The notes beneath the pieces are model-generated. The model was not told where the DNA came from, made no database searches, and worked only from the letters and a program-made list of their open reading frames with translations. Below, piece by piece: positions 58,794 to 64,000 of a stretch of DNA of 64,000 bases. Each line of letters opens with the position of its first letter. Position 1 is the stretch's first letter. The translations under genes were made by a program, and so were the position numbers. The DNA lies in assembly GCF_031846415.1 (NCBI RefSeq), contig NZ_JAVRHT010000017.1:1-64000 (forward strand), read 5' to 3'. The DNA comes from Rubrivirga litoralis (GTDB taxonomy: Bacteria > Bacteroidota > Rhodothermia > Rhodothermales > Rubricoccaceae).

Positions 58794-61316
58794 TCAGTAC
58801 AGCCCGACCGGGTCCACGTCGAGGTTGACGCGGTGGCCGCCGGGCGCCCCGACGCGGTCGCGGACCGCGCGCACGACGGCGGCGAGCACCGACGGCGGGA
58901 GCGTCCGCGGGGCCTTGACCAGCAGGTGGTACCGCCACCACTTTTTGACGCGGCCGACGAGGGCGGGGGCCGGGCCGAGCACCTCGACGCCGGCCACCTT
59001 CTGCGCCTCCTGCCCGAGCGCCACGCCCCACCGCTCGGCGAGCGCCTCGGTCGACCGCTGCTCCGGCCCCTTCACCTCGACGCCGACCAGCCGGCCGTAC
59101 GGCGGGTAGCCCAGCGCCAGCCGCTCGGCCATCTCGACGTGCGCGAACCCGTGGAAGTCGTGGGCGAGCGCGAACCGGATGGCCGCGTGGTCCGGGTTCC
59201 GCGTTTGCAGCAGCACCTCGCCCTGGAGCTCGTGCCGCCCCGCCCGCCCCGCCACCTGGGCCAAGAGCTGGAACGTCCGCTCGGACGCGCGGAAGTCGGG
59301 CAGGAGCATGCCCGTGTCGGCGTCGACCACGCCGACGAGCGTGACGCGCGGGAAGTCGAGGCCCTTGGCGACCATCTGCGTGCCCAGCAGGATGTCGGCG
59401 TCGCCCCGCCCGAAGCGGTCGAGGATCTTGCGGTGGGCGCCCTTGCGGCTCGTCGTGTCGAGGTCCATGCGGAGCACGCGGGCCTCGGGGAAGACCTCGG
59501 CGATCTCCTCCTCGACGCGCTGCGTGCCCTGCCCGAGCAGGCGGAGGTCGCGCTCGCCGCACTCGGGGCACGCGGGCTGGAGCCGCTCCGTCAGCCCGCA
59601 GTAGTGACAGCGGAGCTGGTCCGAGAGCTTCCCGTAGCGGTCGCGGTGGACGGTCAGCGAGACGGCGCAGTCGGTGCACGTGGGCGTCCACCCGCAGTCC
59701 TCGCACGTGACCACGGGCGCGTAGCCGCGCCGGTTCTGGAGGAGGATCGTCTGCTCGCCCCGCCCCAGTCGCGCCTCGATCGCGAGTCGGAGGTCGTGGC
59801 TGAGGGCGCCCTTTAGCCGGCGGACCTGCTTTTCGCGGCCCAGGTCGATCACGCGGACCGGCGGGAGCGGGGCGGGCGCGTGCGTCGTGCCGTCGGGGCC
59901 GCGGACCGGCACGCGGTCGGGCATCTCGAGCCGCGTGTACTTGCCCGCGTTCGCGTTCGCGACCGACTCCAGCGACGGCGTCGCGCTGCCCAGCACGCAG
60001 ACCGCGCCGGCCCGGTGCGCCCGCATCACGGCCACGTCGCGGGCGTGGTAGCGCGGGGCGGGGTCGAACTGCTTGTAGCTCGCCTCGTGCTCCTCGTCGA
60101 CCACGATCACGCCGAGGTTGTCGAGCGGGGCGAAGACGGCCGAGCGCGGGCCGATGACGATGGGGTAGCGGCCGTCGCGGATGCGCGTCCACGCGTCGAG
60201 CCGCTCGCCCGGGCTCATCCGGCTGTGGAGGACGGCCACGGCGTCGCCGAACGGCGCCCGGAAGCGGCGGACGGTCTGCGGCGTGAGCGCGATCTCGGGG
60301 ACGAGCACGATGGCCGTCTTCCCCTTGTCCAGCGCCGCCCGCAGCGCGCGGAGGTAGACCTCGGTCTTGCCGCTCCCGGTCACGCCGTGGAGCAGGAACG
60401 TCCCGCCCCGCCCCGCCCGGATCGCGCCCGCGATGGCGTCGGTCGCCGCCTCCTGGGCGGGGTGGAGGTCGACGGGCGGGGCGGCCTCGGGGGCCGGCCC
60501 GTCGAGGCCGTCGGCGCGGCGCTCGACCTCGGCGTCGAAGGCCTCGACCAGCCCGCGCGCCTCCAGGCTCTTGACCGTCGACGACGTGGCGCCGGTCGCG
60601 GCGAACGCCTCGGCTTGCACCGCCCCGCCCTCGCCGACGCCGGCGAGGTGCTCCAGGAGCGCCGTCTGCCGGGCGCCGCGGACCGTCCTGCTGTTGCCGC
60701 CCGCGGGCGGGGTGGCGAGGCGGAGGTGGCGGGCGGTCTTGGCGCGCGCCCGCGCCTCCTGGACCTCGTCATCGAGGCGGACGGCGCCGGCGGCCTCCAG
60801 GCGCCGCAGGAGGTTCTGGGGGACCGTCTTGCGCCCGAGCACGCCGGCCACCTGGGCGACGGGCAACCCGGCCCCGTTCCGCTCCTGGAGCGCGCGGAGC
60901 ACCTTCCGCCCGCGCGGCTCGTCCCAGGCGTCGGGCGGGGCGAGGCCGTGGACGACGCGGCGGCTCTCGACGCCGGTCCCGCTCGGGAGCGCGGCTTTGA
61001 GCGCCTCGCCCCAGGTGCAGAGCGTGTAGTCGGCCACCCACTTCGTCAGCGCGAGCAGGTCGGCCGGCACGGCGGGGCGGGCGTCGAGGACGTCGTACAG
61101 CGGCTTGAGCTTGGGGGCCGTCTCCGGGTCCAGGTCGTCGTCGCCGAAGCGCTCGACCACGACGCCCGTGAGCGTCCGCCGCCCAAACGGGACGACGACG
61201 CGGGCGCCGGCCACGGCCTCGGCGTCCATCTCGGGCGGCACGCGGTACGTGTAGACGCCGTCGACGGGCGTGAGCGGGACGACCTGGGCGAGCGGCGCGG
61301 CGGGCGGGGCGGGCAT
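58794..61316 (-). CDS. priA: Primosomal protein N' (replication restart helicase PriA)
   Basis: PriA reloads the replisome at stalled forks. The 840-aa protein has the N-terminal DNA-binding region (1-115, VDGVYTYRVPPEMDAEAVAG), the helicase with Walker A GVTGSGKTEVYLRAL and DEEH Walker B (VVDEEHEASYKQ), eight zinc-binding cysteines in the insert (CEDCGWTPTCTDC, CHYCG, CPECG) and the helicase C-domain. The DEEH, Zn and C-domain features confirm PriA. A TAGCTTGC box lies 4 nt before the ATG, again suggesting a leaderless mRNA. Confidence 0.96.
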   Translation of the reverse strand: MPAPPAAPLAQVVPLTPVDGVYTYRVPPEMDAEAVAGARVVVPFGRRTLTGVVVERFGDDDLDPETAPKLKPLYDVLDARPAVPADLLALTKWVADYTLCTWGEALKAALPSGTGVESRRVVHGLAPPDAWDEPRGRKVLRALQERNGAGLPVAQVAGVLGRKTVPQNLLRRLEAAGAVRLDDEVQEARARAKTARHLRLATPPAGGNSRTVRGARQTALLEHLAGVGEGGAVQAEAFAATGATSSTVKSLEARGLVEAFDAEVERRADGLDGPAPEAAPPVDLHPAQEAATDAIAGAIRAGRGGTFLLHGVTGSGKTEVYLRALRAALDKGKTAIVLVPEIALTPQTVRRFRAPFGDAVAVLHSRMSPGERLDAWTRIRDGRYPIVIGPRSAVFAPLDNLGVIVVDEEHEASYKQFDPAPRYHARDVAVMRAHRAGAVCVLGSATPSLESVANANAGKYTRLEMPDRVPVRGPDGTTHAPAPLPPVRVIDLGREKQVRRLKGALSHDLRLAIEARLGRGEQTILLQNRRGYAPVVTCEDCGWTPTCTDCAVSLTVHRDRYGKLSDQLRCHYCGLTERLQPACPECGERDLRLLGQGTQRVEEEIAEVFPEARVLRMDLDTTSRKGAHRKILDRFGRGDADILLGTQMVAKGLDFPRVTLVGVVDADTGMLLPDFRASERTFQLLAQVAGRAGRHELQGEVLLQTRNPDHAAIRFALAHDFHGFAHVEMAERLALGYPPYGRLVGVEVKGPEQRSTEALAERWGVALGQEAQKVAGVEVLGPAPALVGRVKKWWRYHLLVKAPRTLPPSVLAAVVRAVRDRVGAPGGHRVNLDVDPVGLY

Positions 61317-61320
61317 GGCC

Positions 61321-61328
61321 GCAAGCTA
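61321..61328 (-). promoter_or_regulatory. Putative -7 box for priA
   Basis: TAGCTTGC on the minus strand, 4 nt before the priA ATG. Confidence 0.4.
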
Positions 61329-61425
61329 GCGGGCGGGGCGGGGGGATTGGGGGAGGGATTGGCGGATGCGGGGTGGAGGCGCGGCGCTCGGCGTCCGTCC
61401 CGCGCTCGGCGTCCGCCCCGCCCGC

Positions 61426-64000
61426 TCACAAGCGGAGGCGCACCAGCTCGCGGGCCGTCTCGTCGTCGAGACCGGGCGGGGCGGGGGGCACGCCGCGTAG
61501 GGCGGCCGGCACCTCAGCGCGCCGGCCCTGCCGGTCGAGCGCCCGCGCGAGGCCGACGCGCGCGCCCACGGCGTCCGGGTGGCCGGGCGGGTAGGCCGCG
61601 TCGAACCGCCGGGCGGCCTCGCGGAAGGCGGCTTCGGCGTCGGCGTCGCGGCCGGCGTCGTGGTAGAGGGCGCCGAGGAGTGCCCAGTCGACGCCGACCT
61701 CGACGTGGTCGTCGCCCAGGCTGGCGCGGTCGCGGGCGAGAGCGTCCTGGTAGTACCGCTCGGCGTCGGCGTAGCGGCCGCCGTCGTGGTACGCCGACCC
61801 GATGTTGACGAGCGCGATGGCCACGTAGGGGTGACTGTCGCCGAGCGTCGTGCGCCATGTGCCGAGGGCTGCGCGGTACTCGCGGAGCGCGCCGTCCAGG
61901 TCGCCCTGCTCCTGGGCGAGCGCGCCCAGGTTGTTCCGCACGGCGGCCACGTCGTCATGAGCTTCGCCGTGGTGCGTCCGGTAGACGGCGAGCGCGCGTC
62001 GGTAGAGGGCCTCGGCCTGGGCGGGGCGGCCCCGATCCTGCTCAACGACGGCGAGGCTGTTGAGCGTGAGCGCCGTGTGGAGGTGGTCCGGCCCGAGCGC
62101 CTGCTCTTTGATGCGGAGCGCCTCGCGGAGCGCACGGGCGCCCTCGTCAGGGCGCCCGAGATCGGCCCGGAGCACGCCGACGTTGTGGAGGTCGGTCGAG
62201 AGGTGGGCCGAGTCGCCGTCTGTGCGGCGCGCGTCGAGGACGAGCGCGTAGAGGCTGTCCGACGCCGCGAGGTCGCCCTGGAGCCGGAGCACGTTGGCGA
62301 GCCCGCCCAGCGCGTGGAGCCGGTTCTCGGGCGGGGCGGCCGCGAACGCCCGCCGGTAGACGCGCTCCGCACCGTCGTAGTCGCCCCGGATCTTGAGCAC
62401 GCTGGCGAGCCCCAGGTGGGCCTCGGTCCAGAGCGGGGTGCCGGTTGGGGCAAGCGCGCCGGCGGCCCGGTACAGCGAGTCGGCGCGGCCGAAGTCGCCC
62501 AGGTTCCGGTGGATCCGGGCCAGCGCCACCTGGAGCCGCCCCCGCTCGCGCGGGTGGTCGGCGAACGCCGCGCGGACCTGGGCCGTCCCCCGGTCGAGGA
62601 GGTCGTAGACCGTCGCCGTGTCGCCGCGGGCTTCGAGCGGGTCGCCCTCCTCGAACAGGCCGATCAGGAAGTCGACCGTGGCGTCGGACGCCGCCCGCTC
62701 GGCCTCGGCCTCGGCGCGGGCGCTCGACAGGCGGAGCGTGTAGCCGGTCACGAGGGCGGCTACGAGCACGACGCCCGCTGCAGTCGCCGCCACGCCCTGC
62801 CGGTGGCGGCGGACGAACGACCGAGCGCGGTAGCTGACCGAGTCGGGCCGGGCCTCGACGGGGAGCCCGGCGAGGTGGCGTTCGAGGTCGCGCGCGAGCG
62901 CGGCCGGTCCGTCGTACCGGCGCTCGGGCTCTTTGCGGAGCGCCTTGAGCACGATCCGGTCGAGGTCGCCGCGGAGCCGGCGCCGGAGCCGGGCGGGGTC
63001 CGTCGACCGCGCGGCGGCCCGGGCCTCCGCCCCACCCTCGGCCGTGGTCACCGACGGCTCGGGCGGGGTGGCCTCCAGGACGGCCCGCTCGACGGCCGCC
63101 CGGGTCCGGCCGTCGGCGGCGTAGGGGCGCCGGCCCGTGAGGAGCTCGTAGAGCAGGGCGCCCAGCCCGTAGACGTCGGTCGCCGTCGTGGCGTCCTCGC
63201 CGCGGACCTGCTCGGGCGCCGCGTACTGCGGCGTCATCACGCGCCGGTCGGCGGCGGTCACGGGCGCCGTGAACGGGGCGGCCTCGTCGAGCAGCTTGGC
63301 GATCCCGAAGTCGAGGAGCTTGACGCGCCCCGCCCCGCCCCCAGAGGTCTCGCTTGCCGCCCCGCCCCCAGAGGCCGCGCCTGCCGAGTCCGCGCCCGGG
63401 GTCTCCTCGACGAGCACGTTCGACGGCTTGATGTCGCGGTGGACGACCAGCATCCGGTGGGCGTAAGCGACGGCCTGGCAGACCTCGCCGAACAGGGCGA
63501 GGCGCTCGGCGACGCCGAGCTGCCGGCGGTCGCAGTAGTCCGTGATCGGCTCGCCGCGGACGTAGCCTAGCGCGAGGTAGGGGCGCCCGTCCGACGCCGT
63601 GCCGCCGTCGAGGAGACGGGCGATGGCGGGGTGATCGAGCCGGGCGAGCACGTGGCGCTCGGCCCGGAACCGGGCGACGAGGTCGGGCGCGAGCCCGGGC
63701 CGCACCAGCTTGACGGCGGCCTCGGCGCGGTAGGCCCCGTCGGCCCGCTCGGCCCGCCACACCTCGCCCATCCCGCCCTCGCCGACGCGCTCGACGAGCC
63801 GCCACGGGCCGGCCCGCTCCGGCGGCGGGAGGGACAGGCCGTCGCCGTAGACGGGCACGCCGTCGCCCGCGTCGCCGTCGAGGTCGAGCAGTCGCTCGAC
63901 CTCGGCGCGGAGCGCGGGGTCGGGGCCGCCGTCGGGAGCGCGGACCTCGCGGTCGAGGTACGCGCTCCGATCTTGCACGTCGATGTCGGCGGCGGCGTCG
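61426..64000 (-). CDS. Ser/Thr protein kinase with TPR domain, 5' end outside window
   Basis: A PknB-like kinase, at least 858 aa. The kinase domain has GEGGMGEVW, AVKLV, the catalytic HRDIKPSN, DFGIAK and YAAPEQ; one membrane helix follows (TAAGVVLVAALVTGYTL), then an array of TPR units to the C-terminus. A GTG at 63978 is in frame, but the frame stays open to the window edge and the first visible residues (AYLDREV...ALRAEVERLL) match the internal start region of family members, so the true start is probably upstream. An insert (about 30 aa, GADSAGAASGGGAA...) between HRD and DFG is encoded by GC-rich direct repeats. Confidence 0.88.
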   Translation of the reverse strand, partial: DAAADIDVQDRSAYLDREVRAPDGGPDPALRAEVERLLDLDGDAGDGVPVYGDGLSLPPPERAGPWRLVERVGEGGMGEVWRAERADGAYRAEAAVKLVRPGLAPDLVARFRAERHVLARLDHPAIARLLDGGTASDGRPYLALGYVRGEPITDYCDRRQLGVAERLALFGEVCQAVAYAHRMLVVHRDIKPSNVLVEETPGADSAGAASGGGAASETSGGGAGRVKLLDFGIAKLLDEAAPFTAPVTAADRRVMTPQYAAPEQVRGEDATTATDVYGLGALLYELLTGRRPYAADGRTRAAVERAVLEATPPEPSVTTAEGGAEARAAARSTDPARLRRRLRGDLDRIVLKALRKEPERRYDGPAALARDLERHLAGLPVEARPDSVSYRARSFVRRHRQGVAATAAGVVLVAALVTGYTLRLSSARAEAEAERAASDATVDFLIGLFEEGDPLEARGDTATVYDLLDRGTAQVRAAFADHPRERGRLQVALARIHRNLGDFGRADSLYRAAGALAPTGTPLWTEAHLGLASVLKIRGDYDGAERVYRRAFAAAPPENRLHALGGLANVLRLQGDLAASDSLYALVLDARRTDGDSAHLSTDLHNVGVLRADLGRPDEGARALREALRIKEQALGPDHLHTALTLNSLAVVEQDRGRPAQAEALYRRALAVYRTHHGEAHDDVAAVRNNLGALAQEQGDLDGALREYRAALGTWRTTLGDSHPYVAIALVNIGSAYHDGGRYADAERYYQDALARDRASLGDDHVEVGVDWALLGALYHDAGRDADAEAAFREAARRFDAAYPPGHPDAVGARVGLARALDRQGRRAEVPAALRGVPPAPPGLDDETARELVRLRL
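63331..63374. repeat. In-frame direct repeat inside the kinase gene
   Basis: CGCCCCGCCCCCAGAGG occurs at 63331-63347 and again at 63358-63374, 27 nt (nine codons) apart. It encodes the Gly/Ala/Ser insert between the HRD and DFG motifs. Confidence 0.85.

Noticed and set aside
63978..64000. Treating GTG 63978 as the true kinase start
   Set aside because: The frame stays open to the edge and the first residues look internal to the family, so I call the gene partial.

Overview
The window is a very GC-rich (roughly 70-75 percent by eye) stretch of bacterial chromosome. It carries outer-membrane biogenesis genes (TamA/TamB, Mla, OmpA, a Wza/Wzc-type exporter), so the cell is diderm. Several genes are preceded by a TAnnTTTG-like box, the promoter element known from Bacteroidota and relatives, and Shine-Dalgarno sequences are rare. 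With the protein content this suggests a high-GC member of the Rhodothermota/Bacteroidota group; genus and species cannot be proved from the sequence.

Layout. 1-16911 (+): clpX, an SLC13 transporter, a YihY/BrkB protein, tamA, tamB, then mlaE-mlaF-mlaD and a LolC/E-type permease, i.e. an envelope-assembly region. 16911-17336: a non-coding nest of tandem and palindromic repeats. 17337-20792 (+): a nitrogen-oxide island with an Rrf2 Fe-S regulator, copper nitrite reductase NirK, an azurin-like lipoprotein, a cupin, a group III truncated globin and a hemerythrin. A 25-bp dyad motif lies upstream of both the regulator and nirK. 20839-25249 (-): mutS2, an AbrB-Doc toxin-antitoxin pair and a sugar nucleotidyltransferase. 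25507-28133 (+): OmpA lipoprotein, LOG-family protein, TPR protein. 28229-28372 (-): a 47-aa membrane protein.

28444-53630: surface polysaccharide locus. A + strand WbpD/WbpE/WbpB-like trio makes a diacetamido-uronic acid type sugar. RfbC/RfbD complete dTDP-L-rhamnose. Two tRNAs (Lys-TTT, Leu-GAG) sit in the middle. A minus-strand block from 53630 down to 33772 reads wzc, SLBB exporter, rfbB, rfbA, fdtC/A/B (dTDP-Fuc3NAc), wzx flippase, five glycosyltransferases, a membrane polymerase/GT-C candidate, a WbpV-like epimerase, a WecA/WbpL initiating transferase and a WbpM-like dehydratase. Most junctions are ATGA overlaps. The centre (about 40.3-48 kb) has visibly lower GC, consistent with horizontal exchange of the serotype-specific part.

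53826-64000: a metallophosphoesterase (+), then on the minus strand RlpA with three LysM domains, a TPR protein, TPM and LemA proteins, a secreted hypothetical protein, PriA, and a Ser/Thr kinase with TPRs that runs off the window.

Across the window an 11-mer, GGGCGGGGCGG / CCGCCCCGCCC, recurs at very high frequency both between and inside genes. It builds terminator-like hairpins and Gly/Ala- or Pro/Arg-rich inserts in proteins, and is scarcer in the low-GC polysaccharide genes.
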